Origin: a virus
Virus record (IMG/VR): IMGVR_UViG_3300025073_000032
Span: 1 to 64,000 of that record
Direction: 5' to 3' (one strand)
DNA: 64,000 nt
Shown here: positions 56,896-64,000 of the stretch, in pieces
Layout: every line of letters starts with the position of its first letter
Position numbering within the stretch: the stretch's first letter is position 1
Made by a program: the position numbers and the translations under genes
Notes under the pieces: generated by a model
Told to the model about the DNA's origin: nothing
Seen by the model: only the letters and a program-made list of their open reading frames with translations
Databases searched by the model: none

Positions 56896-57101
56896 TCTTG
56901 CTCCTTATAATGATCTGGCTCGTCACACTTGAAATCGAACTCACTGCCAGAAAGACAGTTGCCATCTGAATCTACCAGGATAGGACCACACCCCTCGCAC
57001 AGCACAGCCCACCCCATTCCAGGTTTAAGCTTCTCAGCTGTCTTAAAATCCCCTTCAGGAAAATCGTACAGCTTAGCACACTGATTACAGAACTCAGCCA
57101 T
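56892..57101 (-). CDS. 69-residue zinc protein
   Basis: FCNQCAKLYDFPEGDFKTAE ... LCEGCGPILVD: two Cys pairs; the acid-rich tail is FDFKCDEPDHYKEQE. Unknown. Overlaps the recA-like gene by four bases. Confidence 0.65.
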   Translation of the reverse strand: MAEFCNQCAKLYDFPEGDFKTAEKLKPGMGWAVLCEGCGPILVDSDGNCLSGSEFDFKCDEPDHYKEQE

Positions 57102-57366
57102 CTATCTTCTCCTTTCTAGTATAATATATAGCTAAAGCTGTCCATGTAGCATTACCGGCCAACAAGAACACTCCACCTACGAATGACCAGTACTGCCCCA
57201 GCGTAGGATAGTAGTAAAGGTTCCATACCCCCCACATAGAGAAAAAAGCCTGTACACTCCAGTGTACACCTCTTACTTGCTTGTCTTTTAATAGTTTCCT
57301 TACATTGAACCAGTACACAGCTCCGCCTACCAATTCAAACAATCCATTTATAGTATCGACGTTCAC
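57094..57366 (-). CDS. Small membrane protein, PQ-loop-like
   Basis: 90 residues from a GTG behind GGGGGT. Three hydrophobic segments (LFELVGGAVYWFNV; GVHWSVQAFFSMWGVWNLYY; YWSFVGGVFLLAGNATWTAL). The layout resembles half of a PQ-loop/SemiSWEET transporter. Substrate unknown; a recombination link is unlikely. Confidence 0.65.
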   Translation of the reverse strand: MNVDTINGLFELVGGAVYWFNVRKLLKDKQVRGVHWSVQAFFSMWGVWNLYYYPTLGQYWSFVGGVFLLAGNATWTALAIYYTRKEKIDG

Positions 57367-57379
57367 TTTACCCCCAAAC

Positions 57380-57414
57380 AAAAGGCACTAAGATGTTTAG
57401 TCCTAGTGCCTTTT
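57380..57414 (-). terminator. Rho-independent terminator
   Basis: AAAAGGCACTA/TAGTGCCTTTT, 11-bp stem with 13-base loop, followed on the minus strand by GTTTGGGGG. A TCTATTATA motif lies immediately upstream. It closes the H1-like gene transcript and precedes the membrane protein. Confidence 0.82.
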
Positions 57415-57437
57415 ATGGCATCTATTATACCTTGCTA

Positions 57438-57617
57438 TTACTCTTCAGCGTGACGTGTTGCAGCTACTTTCTCTCTGACTACTTGTGCAAGTCGTTTGAC
57501 TTCCTGCATGTTTTTACGGAGACGAGTACCCGCTACATTGTTACCTCTGGTAAAAAACTTCTCGGCATCCTTTTTCGTTTCAACCAACAGCTTCTCAAGT
57601 GCGACAAATTCATCCAT
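57438..57617 (-). CDS. Hc1-type histone H1-like protein
   Basis: 59 residues: MDEFVALEKLLVETKKDAEK, then GNNVAGTRLRKNMQEVKRLA. The GNxxAGTRxRKxxQExKxLA core matches the bacterial histone H1-like Hc1 family that compacts DNA. It starts directly after the SSB gene's region and ends in TAA-TAG. The family hit is recognised by motif. Together with the 63-kb protein, the phage has two H1-like proteins. Confidence 0.82.
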   Translation of the reverse strand: MDEFVALEKLLVETKKDAEKFFTRGNNVAGTRLRKNMQEVKRLAQVVREKVAATRHAEE

Positions 57618-57638
57618 GCTAAACTCTCTCCTTTTTTA

Positions 57639-58679
57639 TTATTTCTTTTTCTTTCCTGCATCTTTGCTTTTGAAGCGTTCCAAAGCAGCTTGCATCTCTT
57701 TTTCCAACTCCTCCTCAGAATCTCCACCTTCGGCATTTTTTGCCTCAGTTTCCGTTTCGGTTTCCTCCTCCAGGTCATCGCCATATTTCTCAACAAGAGC
57801 CAGAATACCCTCTTCAGTACCGTCTTCCTCAAGCCATGATGCATACAGCTTCTTGACCTTAGGAACATCCAAGGGCAACCTTTCAATGTACAGTGCATAC
57901 TTCTCTTCTGGATCTATTTTTGGCTTACGAACTAGTTTCTTCTGCTCTGGCTCTTCTTCTTTCTCTTTTTTCGCATCTTTCTTTAGAGTAGATTTTTTGG
58001 CTGTCTTTTCTTCCTCTCCCTTCCGTTCTTTGAGGATATCTTCTTTGCTCTCACCATCCAACAACCGCTCTTGCTCCTTTGCTGTAAACACCTCAGAATA
58101 AGCTAAAGCATTCAAATCTGACAGCTTAACATCTTCCAGTTTGATTCCAAGCTTTGACGGGTTTTTACGAGCTTCAACAGAGTACTCTGTATCCAACTTC
58201 TCACCAGTCTTTGTCACTATGAAGTCGTAGTTAAAACCTTTCTCTGCGTCAAACAAATCATCCTGATAATCAATGTGACTGAAGTACTTCAGGATTCCTT
58301 CCAGTACCTGAGGACCGTACTGCGCTACTTTGACTTTGTTGTCATTGTCCCTGTCTATTACATTGGAATAGAAACGAGTCTTTGCTCTAAGTTTACCTGC
58401 AAGATCTTTGTCTGCTTTATTCTTGGTGCCATACAGACCTTCCACCATGTCACAGAAGAAACACTCACTGCCATCGTAAGCCTTGTTACAGACAACAGCA
58501 ATAGTATCTTTACCTACCTTAAAGTAGTGAAGATCAACCTCCACATACCAGTCAAGCTCCTCGTCACACAGTATACGAATGTTGTTAGGCCCATCCTGCC
58601 ACTGTAGAAAATCACCGCCTCCATTTTTCTTCTTAAGTTCTGCTAGTTTTTTCTTTGCGTCTTCTACTGAGAATGCCAT
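57639..58679 (-). CDS. gp32-like ssDNA-binding protein
   Basis: 346 residues. A gp32/SSB-like core (LQWQDGPNNIRILCDEELDW, with CFFCDMVEGLYG zinc-type Cys pair and KLRAKTRFYSNVID). A long acid tail at the C terminus (EEETETETEAKNAEGGDSEE) recruits replication partners, as in gp32. Lys/Glu-rich middle (residues ~225-275). Located among polymerase, recombinase and mediator genes. Confidence 0.82.
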   Translation of the reverse strand: MAFSVEDAKKKLAELKKKNGGGDFLQWQDGPNNIRILCDEELDWYVEVDLHYFKVGKDTIAVVCNKAYDGSECFFCDMVEGLYGTKNKADKDLAGKLRAKTRFYSNVIDRDNDNKVKVAQYGPQVLEGILKYFSHIDYQDDLFDAEKGFNYDFIVTKTGEKLDTEYSVEARKNPSKLGIKLEDVKLSDLNALAYSEVFTAKEQERLLDGESKEDILKERKGEEEKTAKKSTLKKDAKKEKEEEPEQKKLVRKPKIDPEEKYALYIERLPLDVPKVKKLYASWLEEDGTEEGILALVEKYGDDLEEETETETEAKNAEGGDSEEELEKEMQAALERFKSKDAGKKKK

Positions 58680-58682
58680 GTG

Positions 58683-59183
58683 TTAATCTCCTTTAAGCTT
58701 TTTGATTTTGTCTGCGACTTTCTGCTTGTTTATCTTCAGATCAGCATCAAACTCAGCCCTCATATTGGAAGCGATGCTTATCAGCATATCCTTACGCTGT
58801 TCAAAGGCTTGCTTTGCTATTAGCATAAGTCCTTCGTTCTTTTTAGCATTCAAATAAGCTTCCATCTTGGCTTTATGACTAGTGAGCATCTTCATGACTG
58901 ATTCAACTCCTGCTTCAGTCATCCTGCCATATTTGTCAGTATCCCAATCTTTGCGGATCAAAGGATCAAGCCTTGCTACTTCCAGCTCAAGCTCATTCTT
59001 TGCTATTAGAGTTGCGTTCTTTGCCATCTCGCTAAGCACTGCATACCATGCGAACTGAGAAGGTTGATTGGCCAATTCCTCGTTTATTTCAGCTTTGTTT
59101 ATTTCCAGGTCTTCATTTAAATCGCATTGGTAGCTCCGATCTAGTTTAATAGTAAACTTGAGAATTGCATCAATTTTTGACAT
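58683..59183 (-). CDS. Possible recombination mediator (UvsY-like)
   Basis: 166 residues, all-helical: ELANQPSQFAWYAVLSEMAK then coiled-coil KNEGLMLIAKQAFEQRKDML. Position between SSB and polymerase, along with this helical hairpin pattern, resembles the UvsY-like family of phages with UvsX. No catalytic residue. Label based on pattern and neighbourhood. A tiny 18-codon frame with a good AAAGGAG overlaps its start (not annotated). Confidence 0.55.
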   Translation of the reverse strand: MSKIDAILKFTIKLDRSYQCDLNEDLEINKAEINEELANQPSQFAWYAVLSEMAKNATLIAKNELELEVARLDPLIRKDWDTDKYGRMTEAGVESVMKMLTSHKAKMEAYLNAKKNEGLMLIAKQAFEQRKDMLISIASNMRAEFDADLKINKQKVADKIKKLKGD

Positions 59184-59240
59184 GTTGTTTCCTTTTCTCC
59201 TTAAGGATGAACTTCATACCGTTCATATTGGTATACTCCT

Positions 59241-60599
59241 TTATATGGAAAAATCTTTCAGATCAGCCCAACTTTTGTCACTAAGCTTCAAATCAGCTGC
59301 CAGAGGTACTCCCAAGTCCCAGTATATCAATGGGTTTTGAGGATTAGACATAACAGAAGTAGCCATCTCTGCTATTATATTAACTTCAGACTTATGAACA
59401 CAGAACATAATGGAGTCATGAACTGTAGCAATAATTTTTGACTTAAGCTTGTACTTATTTATTAAATCAATGAGGTTTATAATAGCACAAATTGTATACT
59501 GTCCTGCTGTACCTTGAATGGGCATATTCAAAGCTTGTCGTAATGCCTCATACTTTGTAAACTTCTGTGAAGAAGTTACGCCCAACAACCTTCGATAATT
59601 ACCGAACATAGTACTCACATACTTGTGTTCTGTAACAAAATCCTCTACATAATCCAAGAATACCTTAACCCCTGGCATGCTATTAAAATAGTTCTTCTTA
59701 AAGTTCTTAGCCTCCTTCTCAGTCACGCCTAAAGCCTCAGCCAAAGCCTTATCACCTTCACCGTAGATGATTCCAAAGTTAATTGTCTTTGCTGCTTTTC
59801 TCCACTTGCTGTCCTTGTCTACAATGATCCCCGGCTCAGCTATGTCAGCCATCTTCTGACCAGTAGCTAAGTGAATATCCTGACCATTCCTAAAAATTTC
59901 TAACATTACTTCGTCTTGACAATAAGCCGCCAAGATGCGAAGCTCCATTTGAGAATAGTCTGCCTCCATTAACAGATAGTCACTGTCAAATGGTACATAC
60001 ATATTCTTAATGTTAAGCATAGGATCAAAATCAAACCCTATGTCAGCAGCTTTTATGTTCTTTGGAATTTGCTGTAGATTAGGATCAAAGCAAACAAGAC
60101 GACCTGTAACTGTTATCGGAAGATAAGTACTATGTATTCTCCCATCTAAACAGATATGCCCATGCACAGGTTTAATAAACATCTTGTACAGTGTGGCATA
60201 CTTCTTATGCTGATTGATAAGAGATACTATCTCATGTACATCCTTAAGCTTTGCAATAGTTTTCTTGCCAGTGCTATATCTCTTACCACTATCTGTCAGC
60301 TCCAACCCTTCTGTTGACAACCCCATCTCAGTAAAGAACAGTTCATGTATCTGATCCCCTGAATTAAGATTAAACTTCTTCTCAAGCTTTTTCTCTACTG
60401 ACAGTACTTCAGGATAACCACGAACTGCATCTTCCAACTGCGCTAGTTTCTTCTCGTAACCCTTCTCCATCATAGACAGAGTAGCTATATCAATCTGAAA
60501 CCCTGACTTTTCTATACCTTGTATGGCATAGATAGCCGGAATAAACAGATGGTCATGCACCTCCTGAAAGCTATTCCTTGAAGGGAAAACATCACTCAT
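59241..60599 (-). CDS. DNA polymerase A, polymerase domain only
   Basis: 452 residues. All three palm/finger motifs are present: motif A MEADYSQMELRILA (Asp214), motif B RKAAKTINFGIIYG (Lys271, Tyr279), motif C TVHDSIMF (His394-Asp395). The thumb is at residues ~30-140. No exonuclease domain; that is encoded by the 61566-62750 gene, so the family A polymerase is split across two proteins. It overlaps the nucleotidase stop by four bases, suggesting coordinated translation. Confidence 0.92.
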   Translation of the reverse strand: MSDVFPSRNSFQEVHDHLFIPAIYAIQGIEKSGFQIDIATLSMMEKGYEKKLAQLEDAVRGYPEVLSVEKKLEKKFNLNSGDQIHELFFTEMGLSTEGLELTDSGKRYSTGKKTIAKLKDVHEIVSLINQHKKYATLYKMFIKPVHGHICLDGRIHSTYLPITVTGRLVCFDPNLQQIPKNIKAADIGFDFDPMLNIKNMYVPFDSDYLLMEADYSQMELRILAAYCQDEVMLEIFRNGQDIHLATGQKMADIAEPGIIVDKDSKWRKAAKTINFGIIYGEGDKALAEALGVTEKEAKNFKKNYFNSMPGVKVFLDYVEDFVTEHKYVSTMFGNYRRLLGVTSSQKFTKYEALRQALNMPIQGTAGQYTICAIINLIDLINKYKLKSKIIATVHDSIMFCVHKSEVNIIAEMATSVMSNPQNPLIYWDLGVPLAADLKLSDKSWADLKDFSI

Positions 60600-61132
60600 A
60601 ACTGTACCTGAATCAACACCTCAAACCAGGAATGTACACGAACAAGACTAGGCTCCTGTACCTGTCTATTCCAAGGACGATCCATAAGAATTCTCTTCCC
60701 TGGAAAATTAATAAGATTCTTGGGATAGTCATCTATCAGCACATCACCACGTACCATATGTTTTTGACCTGTACAGATGACTCTATCTCGTCCTACAAAC
60801 GGAACATGTTTATCTATCCATTCAAGCTTCTCAAAATAAGCAAAGCGTGAATCTGTAGGAGATTTTGTAACAAAATAAATATCATGCTTATCCAGATATA
60901 GTTGCATGAGTGCATCAACAGACTCTAAGTAAGGCTCACAATTAAGAAACAAACCTTCTACCTTGAGATAGTCGAATATCTTATTACCACACTCTGGCTT
61001 GACACACTTTGACCAATTGAAATCATTTATATCTTCTACAGTAAGACAGTCATTATAGTCTCTGTTATACATCTCAAGCCACGGCTTTTCCAACTGAGCC
61101 ACTACACCATCCATGTCACATAGAATAACCAT
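60596..61132 (-). CDS. 5'(3')-deoxyribonucleotidase-like HAD protein
   Basis: 178 residues. ILCDMDGVVAQLE gives the DxD nucleophile, VTKSPTDSRF the Thr/Lys region and DVLIDDYPKNL the acidic pair. These are the signature parts of NT5C-like HAD phosphatases that dephosphorylate (d)NMPs. It is inserted between exonuclease and polymerase genes. Could bias the nucleotide pool. Confidence 0.85.
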   Translation of the reverse strand: MVILCDMDGVVAQLEKPWLEMYNRDYNDCLTVEDINDFNWSKCVKPECGNKIFDYLKVEGLFLNCEPYLESVDALMQLYLDKHDIYFVTKSPTDSRFAYFEKLEWIDKHVPFVGRDRVICTGQKHMVRGDVLIDDYPKNLINFPGKRILMDRPWNRQVQEPSLVRVHSWFEVLIQVQL

Positions 61133-61569
61133 CAGTTACATCCTTTCCTACAATGATTTTTACGAAAGGTTTCTGTACAATAACAGCGAGACTTCTCTCT
61201 GAGCCTCTGCAACTCTGCTAGCACCTCCTCCCTTGTATTAAACAACTGTACATCTTTATGCCATAGCAGTATATTCTCTCTCCGTCCCAGCACCAAGATC
61301 GGTATGCCTAAGCCTAAAGCTACTCCAGCCTCAACAAACTTGCCGCCAGCATAATACTCATCATCACTTATAAGCACCATAGCATCTGCTTTCTTAACCT
61401 CTTCCGTGTCTCTTACAGCTATAGCCTCTCGCTCCTCTTCAGTGTAGTCAGCTGTACGCTTGAATACCTTGTACACCCAGGTAGAAACAATGTCAAAACC
61501 ATTGTTGTCAAGAGTACTTGCCATCATCTGAGCTTTGTCTTGCTTGCATGCTGCAACATATATCTTCAT
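61132..61569 (-). CDS. Nucleoside 2-deoxyribosyltransferase-like protein
   Basis: 145 residues. Core RDTEEVKKADAMVLISDDEY, GGKFVEAGVALGLGIPILVLG is a clear NDT/Rossmann pattern with conserved acid residues. NDTs exchange bases on deoxyribonucleosides. The C-terminal tail is Cys/Arg-rich (CYCTETFRKNHCRKGCN), probably a metal site and not typical of NDTs. Overlaps both neighbours; the group exo-NDT-nucleotidase-pol appears to be one operon. Confidence 0.8.
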   Translation of the reverse strand: MKIYVAACKQDKAQMMASTLDNNGFDIVSTWVYKVFKRTADYTEEEREAIAVRDTEEVKKADAMVLISDDEYYAGGKFVEAGVALGLGIPILVLGRRENILLWHKDVQLFNTREEVLAELQRLREKSRCYCTETFRKNHCRKGCN

Positions 61570-62750
61570 ACTGTTTCCTCTCTATTAGATAATAGTGGAC
61601 TAATTTTATGATCGATCCTGATAGATGCATCTGTATCTGCCGCAGCATACGGTATAAGCACCTTCCACGGTATATTCCGATACGAACCGCCACGCTCAGG
61701 ATCACAGTCCTTGTGCTGTGCTTTGTACCTTTCCAACCCTTCCCAGTAACTACCCATTTCTGGACAAAACTGCCACACTAAATAGTCAAGAGCATGAGTA
61801 CCTGACAATTCATTTAATAAATAAGACTTCATCATGATATCAGAAACTATGTTATTCAACCTGATTCCTTCGGCTATCTCAAACCACATCAAATCGAACT
61901 TTGCATTCTGTAGTATCTTTCTAATATCAGACTCACATATAAGCTTCATCACTGTTTTAGCGTACTCCAGCATCTTCCCTGTAAATACCATCTCTTTGTT
62001 ATAAATAGGGATGACGTATGACTCATACTCCTTGAAAGAAAACTGACAACAAACAATCTGAGCACCTTCCTTGAACGGATTAAGGCAAGAATCCTCTGTA
62101 TCGACTGCTACCTCTTCCTGATCGGAGGCATAGTCTAATAGATCATCCAACTTCTTTTTAGTGTCACAGAAGACGTAGTTGACTGGCTGTTCTTCAGTAG
62201 GCATGGTACCTGTAAACTCTTTATAGAGCGTCTCCAGGTCTTTCAGAAAGGGATTCAGATAAGTGTCATCCTTTACGACCACTTCAGGGTTCAATGTAGG
62301 AACTACTGGAATACCCTCATAATCAAAGATTCGACCTCGCTTAGAGGTTATGCCTGTCTCCCCTAATACAGCCTTGAGAGCCACACCACCTAATAAAAGA
62401 ATGATCTTTGGTTTGTATACTTCTATCTCTGCTAATAGATAAGGTTTGCAGGTTTTGACTTCTTTATCGGTAGGCTCTCGGTTGAGAGTTTTGTTCCACT
62501 TCCTTTGTGTTGGCCTACATTTCACGACATAAGTATAAGCTATTTTATTAGCACTAAATCCATTACCCACCAAAGCCAGCCGCAACAGTTCTCCAGCCTC
62601 TCCAACCAGGACACCCCCACACTTATCATCAGATTCATGTGGGCAATCCCCAATCACCAACACATCTGGATTTGGCCTACCTTCTATTCTGATTCTTGGG
62701 GTTTCGCACTGAGTATGAAGAGAACAACTTTCTTCAAATTCACATTGCAT
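61566..62750 (-). CDS. UDG-like domain fused to 3'-5' exonuclease (PolA N-terminal half)
   Basis: 394 residues. Residues 1-180: family-4/5 UDG-like fold with four Cys (9, 15, 78, 101) for a probable Fe-S cluster; but the usual GEAPG reads GDCPH and the HP motif reads LNPEV (no His), so base excision activity may be lost. Residues ~190-385: DEDDy exonuclease with VDTED (Asp217, Glu219), NAKFD (Asp286) and YAAAD (Tyr368, Asp372). It proofreads for the polymerase. In SPO1-like phages similar domains are fused in one protein. Start behind AAGGACT. Confidence 0.85.
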   Translation of the reverse strand: MQCEFEESCSLHTQCETPRIRIEGRPNPDVLVIGDCPHESDDKCGGVLVGEAGELLRLALVGNGFSANKIAYTYVVKCRPTQRKWNKTLNREPTDKEVKTCKPYLLAEIEVYKPKIILLLGGVALKAVLGETGITSKRGRIFDYEGIPVVPTLNPEVVVKDDTYLNPFLKDLETLYKEFTGTMPTEEQPVNYVFCDTKKKLDDLLDYASDQEEVAVDTEDSCLNPFKEGAQIVCCQFSFKEYESYVIPIYNKEMVFTGKMLEYAKTVMKLICESDIRKILQNAKFDLMWFEIAEGIRLNNIVSDIMMKSYLLNELSGTHALDYLVWQFCPEMGSYWEGLERYKAQHKDCDPERGGSYRNIPWKVLIPYAAADTDASIRIDHKISPLLSNREETV

Positions 62751-62934
62751 ATTTCACAGTCCTTAGAGACGAGACGAGGGTAAACATGCCTTAGCATGCC
62801 TACCCCCTTATCGTTACTTATTTGCTACTACAATTTGCTGATCTTTTTCTAAATTTGACCTCTTTGTTTCACAGCAGCGATCCATCATAGATATCTCTCT
62901 TCATCTGGACTCTCCCTTTTATTAGAAGTTTTTT
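62751..62934 (-). other. Short intergenic region with tiny frames
   Basis: Between the structured RNA candidate and the UDG-exonuclease gene. It holds an 11-codon frame (behind GGGAGAG), a 24-codon frame MMDRCCETKRSNLEKDQQIV... and a 37-codon frame (behind GGGGGT) that overlaps the UDG gene. None is convincing enough to be called a gene; they may be leader peptides. No clear promoter seen. Confidence 0.4.
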
Positions 62935-63015
62935 GGGTTAATGGCCATTCCGGTTAAACCTACGGCTAGGTGTTACTGCCGATCTGTGTGGCAGATAGCT
63001 TTCCGGCACTAACCC
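62935..63015 (-). ncRNA. Structured RNA candidate, three-way junction
   Basis: On the minus strand GGGTTAGTG (CACTAACCC on the plus strand at 63007-63015) pairs with CATTAACCC (62935-62943), nine pairs with one G-T. An inner CCGG/CCGG stem follows with a 6-base bulge on one side. Two hairpins branch from the loop: CTGCC/GGCAG (62976-62994; an alternative ATCTG/CAGAT exists) and ACCTA/TAGGT (62958-62971). It begins seven bases after the H1-like gene's stop, and no T-run follows. It could be a 3' stabiliser, a leader for the replication genes or a small RNA. The tRNA landmarks are absent. Confidence 0.5.
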
Positions 63016-63022
63016 AAACTAA

Positions 63023-63964
63023 TTACTTAGCTTTCGGCATCTCCAAGCTTATGATTCCAGCATTGCTGGTCACAACCTTAATCCCCCGGCTTGCAGAGTA
63101 TTTTTTAACCCCTGTTGCATCTGGTGTGCTCTGAAGATGTGACAGAAAGACCTTAAAGGTACCGTAGTTATTCAGCTCATGGCACTTGAATTCTTTGGAT
63201 GTGAGCTTGATAATCTGATCCACGGTATGCGTTCCTTCTTTCAACAGCTCAAAGTACCTTGCAGTCTTGCTACCGGCACGAAATCCAAATTCATCGGTAG
63301 TGGTTTTACGTGTCGATTTTTTCGGTGTTTCTGCTGCTGTATTCGCTTTCTGAGCCGGTTTCGCTTTCTTGCCCTTATCTTTCCCTTTACCCTTCTCCTT
63401 CGGAGCTTCCTGAACCTTTTTTGAAGCTTCTTTTTTAGGCACAGGTTTTTTCCCCTCTGCTTTTTTAGACTCCTCTTTCTTCACTATTTTACCCGCCTCT
63501 TTTTTGGCCGGTTTAGCTGGAGCTTTTTTAGCAGGTTTTGCAGGAGCTTTGGCTGATTTGCCTTTGCCTTTGGCCGGAACTTTGGCCGACACTTCTGGCT
63601 CAGGATCTTCCCGCTCGGTAACAACTTCAGGTTCTACCCCTGTCTCAGGTGCCAATTCTTCCCGCTCGGTAATAACCACAGGATCACCTTCCACTGGCTC
63701 ATTCTTCATGATCCCTTCCAGGTAAGCATCACCTACAGGCTCTTCTGGCTTAGGCTCATCTTTTTTCTTGCCATCTTTCTTCGTAGCTTTTTCTTTCTTA
63801 GGAACTACTTTCTTCTCATCCTTCGGTGTAGGTTCACCTTTTGCTTCTTTCCATTCGTTGCAAGCTACAGAATTAGGACAAATAATACATTCTTGTTCTG
63901 CCGGATCAAACATTAGGCCAAAACAATCTTCCTTGTCATCATACATCGCTTTAAAATCAGCCAT
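63023..63964 (-). CDS. Histone H1-like Lys/Ala/Pro-rich protein
   Basis: 313 residues. Residues 10-40 carry CFGLMFDPAEQECIICPNSVAC, a four-Cys metal-binding motif. Residues ~40-215 are low-complexity Lys, Pro, Ala, Glu with KxAKAPAKPAKKAPAKPAKK-like repeats resembling the H1 C-terminal tail. The C-terminal ~90 residues (FGFRAGSKTARYFELLKEGT ... TVDQIIKLTSKEF) form a compact winged-helix-like domain, as in Kassa-type phage H1-like proteins only loosely. DNA condensing or replication-related role is likely. Start preceded by AGGAGAAGTAC. Confidence 0.72.
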   Translation of the reverse strand: MADFKAMYDDKEDCFGLMFDPAEQECIICPNSVACNEWKEAKGEPTPKDEKKVVPKKEKATKKDGKKKDEPKPEEPVGDAYLEGIMKNEPVEGDPVVITEREELAPETGVEPEVVTEREDPEPEVSAKVPAKGKGKSAKAPAKPAKKAPAKPAKKEAGKIVKKEESKKAEGKKPVPKKEASKKVQEAPKEKGKGKDKGKKAKPAQKANTAAETPKKSTRKTTTDEFGFRAGSKTARYFELLKEGTHTVDQIIKLTSKEFKCHELNNYGTFKVFLSHLQSTPDATGVKKYSASRGIKVVTSNAGIISLEMPKAK

Positions 63965-64000
63965 TGTACTTCTCCTTTTCTAATATTGTACTTCACCTTT

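Noticed and set aside
57533-57898. 121-codon Arg/Lys/Trp-rich minus-strand frame
   Set aside because: Out-of-frame shadow of the SSB gene's charged C-terminal region.
855-62439. Reading every TATAATAG or TCTAATAG as a minus-strand -10 promoter box
   Set aside because: About as many copies lie in the opposite orientation, and many lie deep inside coding regions without a -35; only seven positions have proper spacing and downstream genes.
62935-63015. tRNA or tmRNA interpretation of the structured element
   Set aside because: No GTTCRANTC T-arm, no canonical D-arm, and the closing stem has nine rather than seven pairs.
56-63983. Dozens of plus-strand open frames of 60-150 codons (for example 7855-8931 with 358 codons)
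   Set aside because: All lie opposite longer minus-strand genes with ribosome sites and recognisable products; their compositions (Ser/Cys/Leu-rich) are typical antisense shadows.
1-64000. Integrase, excisionase or attachment site
   Set aside because: No recombinase motif or direct-repeat att-like sequence seen; lifestyle cannot be decided from this window.

Overview
The window is part of the genome of a tailed double-stranded DNA phage (Caudoviricetes). It carries HK97-type head genes (portal, prohead protease, scaffold, capsid), a large terminase, tail spike and fibre-like proteins, and a phage replication and recombination set. Every gene I accept lies on the minus strand, so transcription runs from 64000 down to 1. 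Strong AGGAGG-type ribosome binding sites, sigma-A-like promoters (TTGACA/TATAAT) and a moderately AT-rich sequence point to a host in the Bacillota; this is an inference. Both ends are cut within the genome. I see no integrase, repressor, tRNA or CRISPR array.

In transcription order: (1) 64.0-50.7 kb, replication and recombination. A histone H1-like protein, then a UDG-like/3'-5' exonuclease protein separated from its polymerase by two nucleotide-metabolism genes, a possible UvsY-like mediator, a gp32-like SSB, a second tiny H1-like protein, a RecA/UvsX-like recombinase, a FEN-like 5' nuclease and an SbcD/SbcC (gp47/gp46) pair. (2) 50.7-45.2 kb, zinc-ribbon proteins, an Hjc-like nuclease, a MazG-like protein and the two terminase subunits. 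The terminase is far from the head genes. (3) 45.2-23.5 kb, about 90 tightly overlapping genes of 30-160 codons. Many are Cys-rich or single-span membrane proteins, and they are driven by several short promoters with a common architecture. (4) 23.5-7.1 kb, late head genes: a terminator and promoter, an HD-domain protein, a phosphoesterase, a structured 5' leader, a DUF1353 protein, a 1923-residue multi-domain protein, portal, small tagged proteins, protease, scaffold and capsid. (5) 7.1-0 kb, structural proteins, a beta-helix tail spike and a 1085-residue protein whose C-terminal two thirds is a ~20-residue repeat.

Three observations deserve follow-up. First, a ~22-residue peptide module (K-S/A-D/N-Y-x-R-x-R-N-G-K-L-E-x-V-H-D-x-R) occurs seven times in three proteins encoded between protease and HD protein, and a related G-K-x-F-x-x-x-Y-W module occurs in two more places. 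These modules precede enzyme-like domains (ParB-like, HipA-like kinase-like, ADP-ribosyltransferase-like, HAD, DUF3293-like). This looks like a shuffled set of virion-packaged effectors. Second, a 9-bp near-palindrome, TCTAWTAGA, is scattered on both strands inside and outside genes far above expectation. A related TATTAGATA element brackets the small-gene promoters. Third, two intergenic sequences fold as apparent three-way-junction RNAs (21004-21086 and 62935-63015).

All counts and coordinates come from reading by eye. Family assignments rest on recognised motifs, not on database searches.
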